The notes under the pieces are model-generated. The model saw only the letters and a list, made by a program, of their open reading frames with translations. It ran no database searches and was not told the DNA's origin. From positions 1 to 36,176 of the forward strand of contig JBBPIE010000046.1 of the NCBI GenBank assembly GCA_038040485.1: a stretch of DNA of 36,176 bases. The letters are read 5' to 3'. Position numbers and translations under genes: made by a program. The DNA is from Onstottus_B arcticum (lineage in GTDB: Bacteria; Acidobacteriota; Blastocatellia; UBA7656). Of this stretch, positions 24,891 to 33,124 are shown piece by piece; position 1 is the stretch's first letter, and each line of letters starts with the position of its first letter.

Positions 24891-25223
24891 TTATCTGCTC
24901 CTGGCCGCGGCCCTGCTGCGCTCAATTGCTTTCTTCTGCGACTCCGGGTGAAGCAAAGCCAGAAGAGTGGAAGCTCGAACTCGATCGGCGAGAGCTTCCC
25001 TCATCGCCCGGCGCGCGCACTGCTCGTCGTAGCCGCACTTGATAAGCGCACGTCTCAAGCGTCGCTGCTGTTCACCAGTTCCTCGCGTCAGAGTCTCGAT
25101 CAACCCGATCTCGAACACGGCTCTGTCTTCGGGCGACAATCTTGCCGTCACATCTTCTCCTGCCTCGCCGCACGCTCCTAGACGTGCCACTTCGCAAAGC
25201 AATCGATTGAACTCGCCTCGCAT
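24891..25223 (-). CDS. Small helical, HEAT-like protein of unknown function
   Basis: A 110-residue, helical protein with Arg/Ala-rich amphipathic repeats (IETLTRGTGEQQRRLRRAL, then CGYDEQCARRAMREALADRVRASTLLALL), reminiscent of two HEAT-like repeats. No signal peptide. The frame stays open to 25787, but that extension runs through a MITE-like repeat and antisense to the response regulator, so I start at the ATG at 25223. No clear ribosome binding site is present. It ends 5 bp from the DUF4097-like stop, convergent with it. Confidence 0.6.
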   Translation of the reverse strand: MRGEFNRLLCEVARLGACGEAGEDVTARLSPEDRAVFEIGLIETLTRGTGEQQRRLRRALIKCGYDEQCARRAMREALADRVRASTLLALLHPESQKKAIERSRAAARSR

Positions 25224-25392
25224 TGAGGACACCACCGGCAAGGTTGGTTCCCAGGAATCCAAATTTGTTTTCCGTAGCCGAAACGGAGTATGAACTGATC
25301 GATTGCGACTGAACTGATGGCGGGCTGCGACCTTGATCGGATCCTCGCGGGTTCGACGTGTTACTGAACGCCTCAGCAGCGGAAGAACTCCT

Positions 25393-25510
25393 CCTGGGAG
25401 CGCAGGCATCCTTGCCTGCTTGTTCATCAGACATTCCCTCGGAACCCGGGAGCCGGTAGATTCTGTCCTAACGGGACAGAACCAGCAGGCAGGATGGCTG
25501 CGCTCCCAGG
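25393..25510. repeat. MITE-like element with 27-28-bp terminal inverted repeats
   Basis: Ends at 25393-25420 and 25484-25510 are reverse complements with one mismatch and one 1-base indel. A second, internal 8-bp perfect hairpin (TTCTGTCC/GGACAGAA) lies near 25460-25480. There is no transposase. It sits 58 bp upstream of the NtrC-type regulator start. Confidence 0.85.
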
Positions 25511-25568
25511 AGCCGCTCGCCCGCGTCTCCAAACTGCTCGCCCGATGTGCTAGACTCCGTTCGCACTT

Positions 25569-26948
25569 ATGCAGGATCAACGCGTGCTCATCGTGGACGA
25601 CGAAGCAGCCGCTCGTCAGGGCCTGAGCGAGCTGGTTGCGAACTGGGGCTACGTCACGGAAATCGCAGGCGACGGACGCGAAGCCAAAGAAAAAGTCGAA
25701 AGCTTCTCGCCGCTGGTTGTGATAACCGACGTCGTCATGCCGCACATCGATGGCTTGAAGCTGCTCGCCCATCTTCGCCAGGACCATCCCGACACCGCAG
25801 TTATTCTACTGACCGGGCAGGGCTCGATTGACGCAGCGATTCGCTCTGTGAAAGACGAAGGAGCGTTCTACTACTTCGAGAAACCGATCGACATGCGCAA
25901 GCTTCAGCTTGTGCTGAAGAAGGCTGCCGAGTACAGCAGTGCGCGGCGCGAAAACGAGTTGCTTCGCCGCCAGCTTAGGCAATATGGCGCCTTCGGCGAC
26001 ATGGTCGGCAGCTCGGAGGCGATGCGTGAGGTCTACACCGTCATCGAGCAAGTCGCTCCAAGCGCCGTTTCGATCCTGGTGACCGGCGAGTCCGGAACCG
26101 GCAAGGAGATGGTTGCCCGCACCATCCACAAGCTCAGTCCGCGCACCAATCAGCCGTTTATCGCGATCAACTGCGCCGCCGTGCCCGAGACGTTGATGGA
26201 ATCCGAACTTTTCGGCCACGAACGCGGAGCATTCACAGGCGCCGCCGAACGGCGCATGGGGTGCTTCGAGCTTGCCAACAACGGAACGCTCTTGCTTGAC
26301 GAAATAGCCGAGATGCCGTTTCTGCTTCAAGCAAAGCTGCTTCGAGTCCTCGAAGACAAACTCGTCCGCCGCCTGGGTTCCGCCAAGGAAACCAGCGTTG
26401 ACGTGCGGGTGATCGCCGCAACCAACAAAGACCCTTATCAGCGCGTTCAGGAAGGCACGCTGAGGGAGGACTTGCTGTACCGATTGAACGTCATTACAAT
26501 CAAGCTTCCCCCGCTGCGCGATCACCTCGACGACATTCCGCTGCTCGTTCAGCACATGATAGAGGAGTTGAGCCGGCGCCACGCCAAGACCGCGCGGCTG
26601 ATCTCGATGGACGCAATGGAAATCTTGCTCAGCCATCGCTGGCCCGGAAACATTCGCGAGCTTCGAAACGTCATCGAACGCGCGGTGGTCATTTGCGAGG
26701 GTGAAATAATCGAGAAGCGCCACCTGCCATTGCATCTCAGCGGATCGAAACCATTGCCTAACGCCGACGCGGTCTCAATACCGATAGGCATGCCGCTGGA
26801 TGAAGTCGAGCGGCGCGTCATACTGAGCACGCTGGCTCGCAGCGACTACAACAAGACGCGAACCGCCGAGACTCTTCGCATAAGCCTGAAAACGCTTCAC
26901 AACAAGCTGAAGGCTTACAGGGAGGCCGGCGAGGAGCAATTGGAGTAA
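25569..26948 (+). CDS. NtrC-family sigma-54 activating response regulator
   Basis: A 459-residue transcription activator. The receiver domain (1-120) has phosphoacceptor Asp54, a Thr at 82 in LLTGQG, and Lys105 in EKPID. The AAA+ domain (about 145-385) has Walker A GESGTGKE at 173-180, the sigma-54 contact loop GAFTGA at 220-225, and LLLDEIAEM as Walker B. The C-terminal Fis-type helix-turn-helix ends with TRTAETLRISLKTLHNKL. The ATG at 25569 lacks a strong ribosome binding site. The histidine kinase gene follows 71 bp downstream and is the presumed partner. Confidence 0.95.
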   Translation: MQDQRVLIVDDEAAARQGLSELVANWGYVTEIAGDGREAKEKVESFSPLVVITDVVMPHIDGLKLLAHLRQDHPDTAVILLTGQGSIDAAIRSVKDEGAFYYFEKPIDMRKLQLVLKKAAEYSSARRENELLRRQLRQYGAFGDMVGSSEAMREVYTVIEQVAPSAVSILVTGESGTGKEMVARTIHKLSPRTNQPFIAINCAAVPETLMESELFGHERGAFTGAAERRMGCFELANNGTLLLDEIAEMPFLLQAKLLRVLEDKLVRRLGSAKETSVDVRVIAATNKDPYQRVQEGTLREDLLYRLNVITIKLPPLRDHLDDIPLLVQHMIEELSRRHAKTARLISMDAMEILLSHRWPGNIRELRNVIERAVVICEGEIIEKRHLPLHLSGSKPLPNADAVSIPIGMPLDEVERRVILSTLARSDYNKTRTAETLRISLKTLHNKLKAYREAGEEQLE

Positions 26949-27019
26949 ACCCGATCGCACTCCGCCGCCGATAACAGGCATCGCGATCTCCGTTAGCTTC
27001 CGCACGCCCATCACTTCAA

Positions 27020-28957
27020 ATGGCGACAACACTGGCAGCCGGGACACAACCGCCGCGGGATGAGAGCCTCGAACGCGCCGCGTCTACCGCGGACAGTTCG
27101 CTGCTCCCAAGGCTTGGCTTTCGTGCGCGCCAGATCGCGCTTATCACTTTGCTGGTGGCGCTCGTCGTCATCGTTACCACTGTCATCAATACCGCTCACC
27201 TGACTGGCGTGATTGTCTCTCGAACAACCGAGCAGACCCGCCAGGTGTCGGATCAGATCGCCTATGCCGTCCAGCAACAACTCGCCGCGCAAAACCCGTC
27301 CGCAGATCACCTCAACGCTTACGAAGCCCTGGTCGGTGAGAAGTCGCCTGTCCGCGAGTTGATGGATTCAACAGTCGTATACCAGCGAACGATCGCTTAC
27401 CTTTACCTTACAAGTCCAAGCGGCCAGATAATCTCCGACAAGGAGGGCAAGAGAGAACTGGCGGCGAACAAGTATATGATCGGCGACCTGTCAGTCGAGC
27501 GGCCCGACCTGAACAAGCTCGCCGGCGAGAGCGGATACATTCAACTCGCGCGTGTTCTGTTCGGCGCGCCAATCTACGAATACGCGAAGGGCATCACAGA
27601 CGACAATGGTTTCTCCTCCGAGCTTCACATAGGCGTCTCGGCAGCCGCGGTGAGGAAGGAATTGCTTTCTCCGATTGCCACCAACCTGACTATCGGACTG
27701 TTGGCCATCCTGGGAGCGGCCATCGTAGCCGTGATCTCCACAAACCTGTTACTGCAGCCGCTTGAAGTCATCTCGACCAGCATCGACCGGCTGGGGCTTG
27801 CGGAAGACCCCGCTGCTGTCAGCGGCGGCCGGCTGGCTCCCGACAAGATGGTCACCGGAGTAACGGAACGCCTGCGGGAGCTTGGCGAGCGGATGGCCGG
27901 CGAGCGCAGTGAACTCGAGATCATGCGCGGCCGGCTCCGTCAGGTCGTAAGTCACCTCGAGGAGCGGCTGCTTCTGATAAACCGCGAAGGACGGGTGATG
28001 CTTGCGAGTCCCGATGCCGAACAGATCCTGGGCGTCAACGCCGAGTTGACGGGTTTGCCGATCGACGAGAGTCTTGGGAGCGACCATCCTCTGGTCGAGC
28101 TTGTCGAGCGATCATTCGGCGAACGTCGTTCGATTCCGCGAAAGACTCTGCTTGTTCCGGACGGCGAACGCACTCGGCAACTGCTCGCGTCGGTCCAATA
28201 CATCGAGGATGCTGGCGAGCCGGTCGGGGTACTGGTCAGCATGCGCGACTACGAGTCGTTCCGGAAGTACGAGTCGCAATGGGACCTTTCGAAGAAGCTC
28301 GCCGACCTGGGCCGCATAACCTCCGGGATCGCGCACGAGGTCAAGAACCCGCTCAATGCGATGGTCATTCACCTCGAGATACTTCGCTCGAAACTCGAAT
28401 CGGGTTCGGCGGATCCAAAGCCGCACCTCGAGATACTTGACTCGGAAATCAAGCGGCTCGACCGGGTCGTTCAGACATTTCTGAACTTCACGCGGCCGCT
28501 CGAGATTCACCTCGAACCGTTGGACTTGAATTCGATAGTCAGCCAGGTCGCGTCGCTGGCTTCAACGGAAGCCGAAGAGCGAGGCGTGACCATCAACACT
28601 CATCTCACCCCGGCGCCGTTGCTTATCAAAGGCGACTCCGATTTGCTGACACAAGTTCTGTTGAACATCATCATCAACGGATGTCAGGCGATGCCGGAGG
28701 GAGGCCCGTTGAAGGTGACGACTTCGAGGGCAGGCGACGGCTCGGCTCGGATAGCGGTGACGGATCGCGGCGTCGGCATCGGAGACGAAGGCCGCGAGCG
28801 AATCTTCAATCTGTACTACACGACTAAGAAGGGCGGGACGGGAATAGGCCTGGCACAAGCGTTCCGCGCTATCCAGCTTCATAATGGGAGCATCCGCTTC
28901 GAAAGCGAAGTCGGAGTGGGAACAACGTTTGAGATCATCCTGCCCGCAACCGGATAG
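27020..28957 (+). CDS. Membrane sensor histidine kinase
   Basis: A 645-residue kinase, partner of the upstream NtrC-type regulator. Two transmembrane helices (about 37-58 and 222-246) enclose an extracytoplasmic sensor domain (60-220). A HAMP-like linker and a PAS domain (about 310-410) follow. The HisKA motif has His439 in IAHEVKNPLN. The ATPase domain has an N-box around NIIINGCQAM, G1 DRGVGIG at 582-588 and G2 GGTGIGLA at 605-612. The layout and H-box are typical of NtrB/AtoS-type kinases. No ribosome binding site is obvious at the ATG at 27020. Confidence 0.94.
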   Translation: MATTLAAGTQPPRDESLERAASTADSSLLPRLGFRARQIALITLLVALVVIVTTVINTAHLTGVIVSRTTEQTRQVSDQIAYAVQQQLAAQNPSADHLNAYEALVGEKSPVRELMDSTVVYQRTIAYLYLTSPSGQIISDKEGKRELAANKYMIGDLSVERPDLNKLAGESGYIQLARVLFGAPIYEYAKGITDDNGFSSELHIGVSAAAVRKELLSPIATNLTIGLLAILGAAIVAVISTNLLLQPLEVISTSIDRLGLAEDPAAVSGGRLAPDKMVTGVTERLRELGERMAGERSELEIMRGRLRQVVSHLEERLLLINREGRVMLASPDAEQILGVNAELTGLPIDESLGSDHPLVELVERSFGERRSIPRKTLLVPDGERTRQLLASVQYIEDAGEPVGVLVSMRDYESFRKYESQWDLSKKLADLGRITSGIAHEVKNPLNAMVIHLEILRSKLESGSADPKPHLEILDSEIKRLDRVVQTFLNFTRPLEIHLEPLDLNSIVSQVASLASTEAEERGVTINTHLTPAPLLIKGDSDLLTQVLLNIIINGCQAMPEGGPLKVTTSRAGDGSARIAVTDRGVGIGDEGRERIFNLYYTTKKGGTGIGLAQAFRAIQLHNGSIRFESEVGVGTTFEIILPATG

Positions 28958-29672
28958 AACAAGACCATCTAAGCCGCCATCATTCGGGAGGCTCCGACAT
29001 ATCCGTCAATGCTTTAGACCCAAGTGCTGACTCGGGGAGTGACGGCGGCGCGCCAAGCCCGGCTGCTTCCTCATGAACCGAGCGGTGAGATGTTTACGCA
29101 TAAAAGTGTCATGAAACCCAAGACCAACATTTGGCCGGCGACAGATGCCTTAGCGAGACTCAGTCTCAGGGTTTTCCCAAAGAAGGGCGGCCGTTGGGCC
29201 ACCTCTCATTAGAAATAGAGCACAAAAGACAGTGACACACGTCCAAGGGCGAAGTATTCCTGCGATCGATGCCCACGAGTCTCTAACCTATCCCGTTTGC
29301 TCTCTGGACAGGATTACGCGTAGGCGCGGCTGACGGTCCCGAAGAGGTGCGTTTGCCAACTCCTCTCGAAAGTCCCGTACGAGCAATTCAATTTGCTCCT
29401 TGAATTCGGGCAACATCGTGATATATTACGCGCCCCGGAGGTCACGTCGCAGTGACTCGCGCTACCGACACCGGTCGTTTGAGGTCGTGGAACTCCAGGC
29501 TGTAATACATCTCCGGTTTGCTTCATAAGATAGTGACGGGCATCTGCTAACAGAATCGCAGACTTGGCGTGACCCAGTGGTTAGCGCAGCCGCTTTGGGC
29601 GCGCCCATAACCAAACGATCCGGAAAGCTCAAGAAGTGGACAATTTGACTGAGCTTTGAAAGGACGCCCCAA
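28958..29672. other. Long intergenic region
   Basis: This 715-bp gap lies between the histidine kinase and the IPT-domain membrane protein. I find no tRNA, terminator hairpin or repeat. Frames on both strands lack homology, except a short minus-strand frame listed separately. The final 30 bases hold the AAAGGA ribosome binding site of the next gene. Confidence 0.55.
29288..29416 (-). CDS. Possible short protein or gene remnant
   Basis: A 42-codon frame from ATG (29416) to TAG encodes MLPEFKEQIELLVRDFREEL and a basic tail. Composition looks protein-like, with an amphipathic helix. A stop codon (TAA) lies three codons upstream, so it is not an extension of a longer frame. No Shine-Dalgarno is visible. 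It could be a small protein, the debris of a larger gene, or chance. Confidence 0.25.
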   Translation of the reverse strand: MLPEFKEQIELLVRDFREELANAPLRDRQPRLRVILSREQTG

Positions 29673-31085
29673 ATGACTGATACACGAACCTCCAGCTCAG
29701 ATACCGGCTCTGGTGGCCAAAATCAACATAGCCATTCTACCGGTGACAGCAAAGACCGAAAGAGGACATGGTATATCCCGCCCCACGGCAACTCACCCGT
29801 AGGTATGGGAGGGATTCTCATTTCCGCGGGCTTGCTCATTTCGCTCACAGTCGGGCTGCTTTATGGCATCACCAAATACTGGCCGGTGTGCGATCTCCCG
29901 GACGAGAACCAGAACTCTAACAAGGCTGGAGGCGCAAACGGCAACGCTAACGGCAACACTAACAGCAACGCCACGTCTACTACTAATACAAACACGTCCG
30001 CGACAACGGGCGCGAACGTCAACGTTCCGTCCAACCCAAACACCAACGCGCCCACAAACACGAACGCCAGAATAAACGCCAGAATAAATGTTCAGACAAG
30101 CAGAAACGCCAACGCTAATACGCCCGCGCAGTCACCGGCCACAAGCCCGCCGCCCGCGAGCGGTGTCGATCCGACAAAGCTTGACGCGGACTCCATCGAG
30201 CCGGATTCGGGTCCTACCACCGGCAAGACTCTGGTAACTATCAAAGGGAAGAACTTCGGGTCTAAAATCGAAGATATCAAGGAGGTTAAGTTTGGCGAGG
30301 TGAAAGCTACTATCACCAAAGTCAGCAACGAATCTATCTCCGTCAGGACACCACCTCACAGTGAGGGGCCCGTTGATGTCACAGTTGAGAAGGGCAACGG
30401 TGAAGTGGACAAACTCACCTCGAAATACATCTACACCTGCCCTCCGCCGACCGGGAGCGGCCTCTTCTCCATGCTCATCATGGCGGGCGCGCTCGGCGGC
30501 TGCATCCATGCACTGCGCTCACTGTTCTGGTACGCCGGCCAAGATAAGTTGATTTGGCGTTGGATGCCGATGTATTTCGCCGTGCCCTTCGTCGGCGCCG
30601 CAATGGCGATGATCTTCAGCCTGCTAGTCATCGCCGGGTTCGTTGACAACACAACCGGGAGGAGCCAGGCACTTTTCATCATCGCCGTTGCCGGGCTCGT
30701 CGGGATGTTTAGCCAGCAGGCGGCGCTGAAACTCACCGATGTCGCCAACGCGTTCTTCACCAAGCCGGGTGAGGGCAAGGACCCCGCGCCGCAGGAGTCA
30801 CTTTCAGTCAGCCAGAAAAAAACAAGGCCCTTTCCGCTGACAGTCACGGCAATAACTCCAGCCGAGGGGACCGCCCTCGGCAACCAAGAAGTGACGATTA
30901 CCGGGAGCGGATTTAACACCTCAACGACGGTCAATTTTGGCCAAGTGGAGGCCAAAGTCAAGTCCTTCAACGCGACCTCGATAACCGTCGAGACGCCGCC
31001 TGGCACAGTGGGAGTCGAAGTCGAAGTCGAAGTCAAATCCGATGAACAGTCAGTCAAGTTACCAGCCAAGTTCAAGTACAACTGA
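29673..31085 (+). CDS. Membrane protein with two IPT/TIG domains and Asn-rich linker
   Basis: A 470-residue protein of unknown function. In order: a polar N-terminus, helix 1 (46-68), a linker rich in Asn, Thr and Ala (78-163), a first IPT/TIG immunoglobulin-like domain (171-255; IEPDSGPTTGKTLVTIKG), three helices (262-284, 298-323, 333-352), and a second IPT/TIG domain (388-469; ITPAEGTALGNQEVTITG). IPT domains usually mediate protein or carbohydrate contacts. The helix count of four places both IPT domains on predictable sides: the first would be extracytoplasmic if the N-terminus is inside, the second cytoplasmic or outside depending on helix 4. The start is supported by AAAGGA before the ATG. 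Confidence 0.8.
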   Translation: MTDTRTSSSDTGSGGQNQHSHSTGDSKDRKRTWYIPPHGNSPVGMGGILISAGLLISLTVGLLYGITKYWPVCDLPDENQNSNKAGGANGNANGNTNSNATSTTNTNTSATTGANVNVPSNPNTNAPTNTNARINARINVQTSRNANANTPAQSPATSPPPASGVDPTKLDADSIEPDSGPTTGKTLVTIKGKNFGSKIEDIKEVKFGEVKATITKVSNESISVRTPPHSEGPVDVTVEKGNGEVDKLTSKYIYTCPPPTGSGLFSMLIMAGALGGCIHALRSLFWYAGQDKLIWRWMPMYFAVPFVGAAMAMIFSLLVIAGFVDNTTGRSQALFIIAVAGLVGMFSQQAALKLTDVANAFFTKPGEGKDPAPQESLSVSQKKTRPFPLTVTAITPAEGTALGNQEVTITGSGFNTSTTVNFGQVEAKVKSFNATSITVETPPGTVGVEVEVEVKSDEQSVKLPAKFKYN

Positions 31086-31657
31086 CGGTCCAGTTATCCG
31101 ACTGAGATTTGACCTTGCTGGAGGATGAGGACGAAGCGCATTGGGGCTGATCAGGATTTCGCATCATTGTTCGAGCCAAATTGTTTCCTTCTCACCGTAG
31201 TCGCCGACGAGAACGAAGGGCGCCCAATAAAACGGCGCGCTGTACTTGCGGCCCGCAATCATGTTCTGACGCGCGGTCCGCAACGCGACCGCGGGCTTCA
31301 CACCGTCCTTGGCCAGCAGATGCTTGTAGAAGTCGGCCAACAAGTCAGCGGTGGGCTTGTCGTCAACCGACCACAGTGTGACGCCAACCAAAAGGCGATT
31401 GGACCGCCACGAGCTAAGGCCCCTTCGTCCCCGCCTTGAGCCCGTTCATCACTTACCACGAGTCTCGATCCTCTTTCGACAGTAAGATGTGGGATCATCG
31501 CGCGTCGTTATCGCTTCGCGAGTGTTCGAAGCTCTGCTCAATGCCCCGGAATCACTGGGAGCTAAACTAAATGATCGCCGAAGATCGGCCAGTGCCTCGG
31601 ATGACTAATTAGAACAACATCCTGTCTAGGCACCGGTCGGAAGGACACTGTTTTGAA
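31086..31657. other. Intergenic region carrying a CHAT remnant
   Basis: Apart from the CHAT-domain fragment at 31164-31391 on the minus strand, I see no gene in this 572-bp gap. The right part (31440-31657) looks like ordinary intergenic sequence leading to the next plus-strand gene. Confidence 0.6.
31164..31391 (-). pseudogene. CHAT-domain protease, C-terminal remnant
   Basis: The frame encodes the last 75 residues of a CHAT (caspase-like) domain. VTLWSVDDKPTADLL, FYKHLLAKDG, ALRTARQNMI and YWAPFVLVGD match the conserved end of that family in order. The domain core is missing: in-frame sequence just upstream degenerates after GLSSWRS and meets a TGA, with CHAT-like reading lost there. The catalytic His and Cys would lie upstream and are absent. 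It is therefore a 3' remnant, not an intact protease. Full-length CHAT proteins in bacteria are often fused to TPR repeats. Confidence 0.8.
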
Positions 31658-32884
31658 ATGATGACGCGAAGAAAAGTAATTTGTCTTTTATGTTCCGCTC
31701 TGGTCGCAGCGTGGCTTACGCCGCAGCCAGGTCTCAGTTTTTCGATTGCGCCTAACGTCTCCGCGGCGCATTACCAGACGGCCCAGACGCCGCGGACTCT
31801 TTCCGTTCCCGCGGACTCCCCGCGCTGGGATCTGCAAGGAAAAGCCAAAGCGGCTGAGTATCAAGGCCGCAAGTGTCTCTTCCTCGATGGTGGAGCGGCG
31901 ATTTTGAACGACCTTGAAATGCGCGACGGCGTTGTCGATGTGGATGTCGCAACGCCGGCAGGCCGCGGGTTTTTCGGTTTTCAGTTTCGCATCTCGGGCG
32001 ACGGCGCCAACGCCGAATGGGTTTATCTCCGCCAGCACAAGTCCGGGCTTCCCGACGCCCTCCAGTACACGCCGGTTCTCAACACCGGCGCCAACTGGCA
32101 AATCTATAATGGGCCAGGCTTCACAGGCGCGGTCGATATCCCAAGAGATGTCTGGTTCCACCTGCGCCTGGAGGTTGTGGGCGCGCAGGCAAAGTTGTAT
32201 GTGAAGGACATGGATAAGCCCGCGCTCGTGATGAACGATCTGAAAAGCGGCATGCAGAAAGGCCAGGTGGCCCTGCATGTCCTGACGGGCGCGACCTATT
32301 TTTCGAATTTCGAAATACGGACAACGCCCGATGCGGCCTGGGAGCGCCGCCTGCCGCCGATGCCGCCGGGCACTGTAACCAGGTGGAGCCTGTCGCCTTC
32401 CTACGATGCGCTCGCACGCAATCTTGAGTTACCGCTGCCGCCCTCCGAAAGCCCCTCCGATAGCAACACCGTGCGTTGGCAGGATGTGGAAGCGGAGCCG
32501 CCGGGCTTTGTGGTCATCTATCGTTATCGTGAGGCCCCACATCTGCAGGTCTCGTTTGCGAACAACTTTTCGAAACGCATGGACCCTCAGCCGGGAACGA
32601 AGGTCGTGTATGCGCGGACCAGCATCGATTCCGACCGCGACCAGGTGAAAAAGCTGTACATCGGCTATAGCGACGAGGTCAGCGTGTTCCTGAATGGCAA
32701 GATTCTCTTCCGTGGCCGAAGCGCCCAGAATTTCCGCGACCCCGGGTTTCTTGGCATCGTTAACCCAGAAAACGACGCCGTCTATCTTCCATTGAAGAAG
32801 GGCAGCAATGAACTGATGCTGGCGGTCAGCGAACTCGGCGGCGGGTGGGGCTTCATCTGCCGCTTGGCGGAACTGGAAAACTGA
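31658..32884 (+). CDS. Secreted protein with a lectin-like (DUF1080-type) domain
   Basis: A 408-residue protein with a signal peptide (RRK, then a hydrophobic stretch at 8-20, cleavage before about 36). The domain at about 45-225 looks like the concanavalin A-like jelly roll of LamG/DUF1080 proteins (GFFGFQFRISG, WVYLRQHKSG, WFHLRLEVVGAQAKLYV, YFSNFEI). A second beta-rich domain at 285-405 (YARTSIDSDRDQVKKLYIGY, SVFLNGKILFRG) resembles a galactose-binding fold. No catalytic residues could be assigned, so sugar binding or hydrolysis is a guess. Two adjacent ATGs at 31658 and 31661 could serve as start, with GGAAGGA about 12 bases upstream. Confidence 0.78.
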   Translation: MMTRRKVICLLCSALVAAWLTPQPGLSFSIAPNVSAAHYQTAQTPRTLSVPADSPRWDLQGKAKAAEYQGRKCLFLDGGAAILNDLEMRDGVVDVDVATPAGRGFFGFQFRISGDGANAEWVYLRQHKSGLPDALQYTPVLNTGANWQIYNGPGFTGAVDIPRDVWFHLRLEVVGAQAKLYVKDMDKPALVMNDLKSGMQKGQVALHVLTGATYFSNFEIRTTPDAAWERRLPPMPPGTVTRWSLSPSYDALARNLELPLPPSESPSDSNTVRWQDVEAEPPGFVVIYRYREAPHLQVSFANNFSKRMDPQPGTKVVYARTSIDSDRDQVKKLYIGYSDEVSVFLNGKILFRGRSAQNFRDPGFLGIVNPENDAVYLPLKKGSNELMLAVSELGGGWGFICRLAELEN

Positions 32885-33124
32885 GATGGACACTGCGGAT
32901 TGATACGTTTGAAGGCAGTTTTAGAATCGCGACGCTCACTCACCAGCCACCTCATCAAACAAGCTTCAGTCTCCGTTAGCCTATCTCGCAACGGTTTCGT
33001 ACAAAGCGTTGCGATCATCGATTCTGACGCCGGACGAGCGTTTGAATAGGTGTACTAGAGGCCCCACGCCGTTAGTGCGGTCACTTCGTGTTAGCCGCAC
33101 CAGAAGCAGAGTGGAGGAGGCCAG

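Noticed and set aside
25224..25787. The upstream extension of the minus-strand frame containing the 110-residue protein.
   Set aside because: It runs through the inverted-repeat element and antisense to the response regulator, and reads as low-complexity repeat translation.
29560..29640. A tRNA-like stretch (CCCAGTGGTTAGCGCAGCCGC) before the IPT-domain gene.
   Set aside because: The first bases resemble a D-arm, but no anticodon stem, T-arm or acceptor stem can be folded from the flanks.
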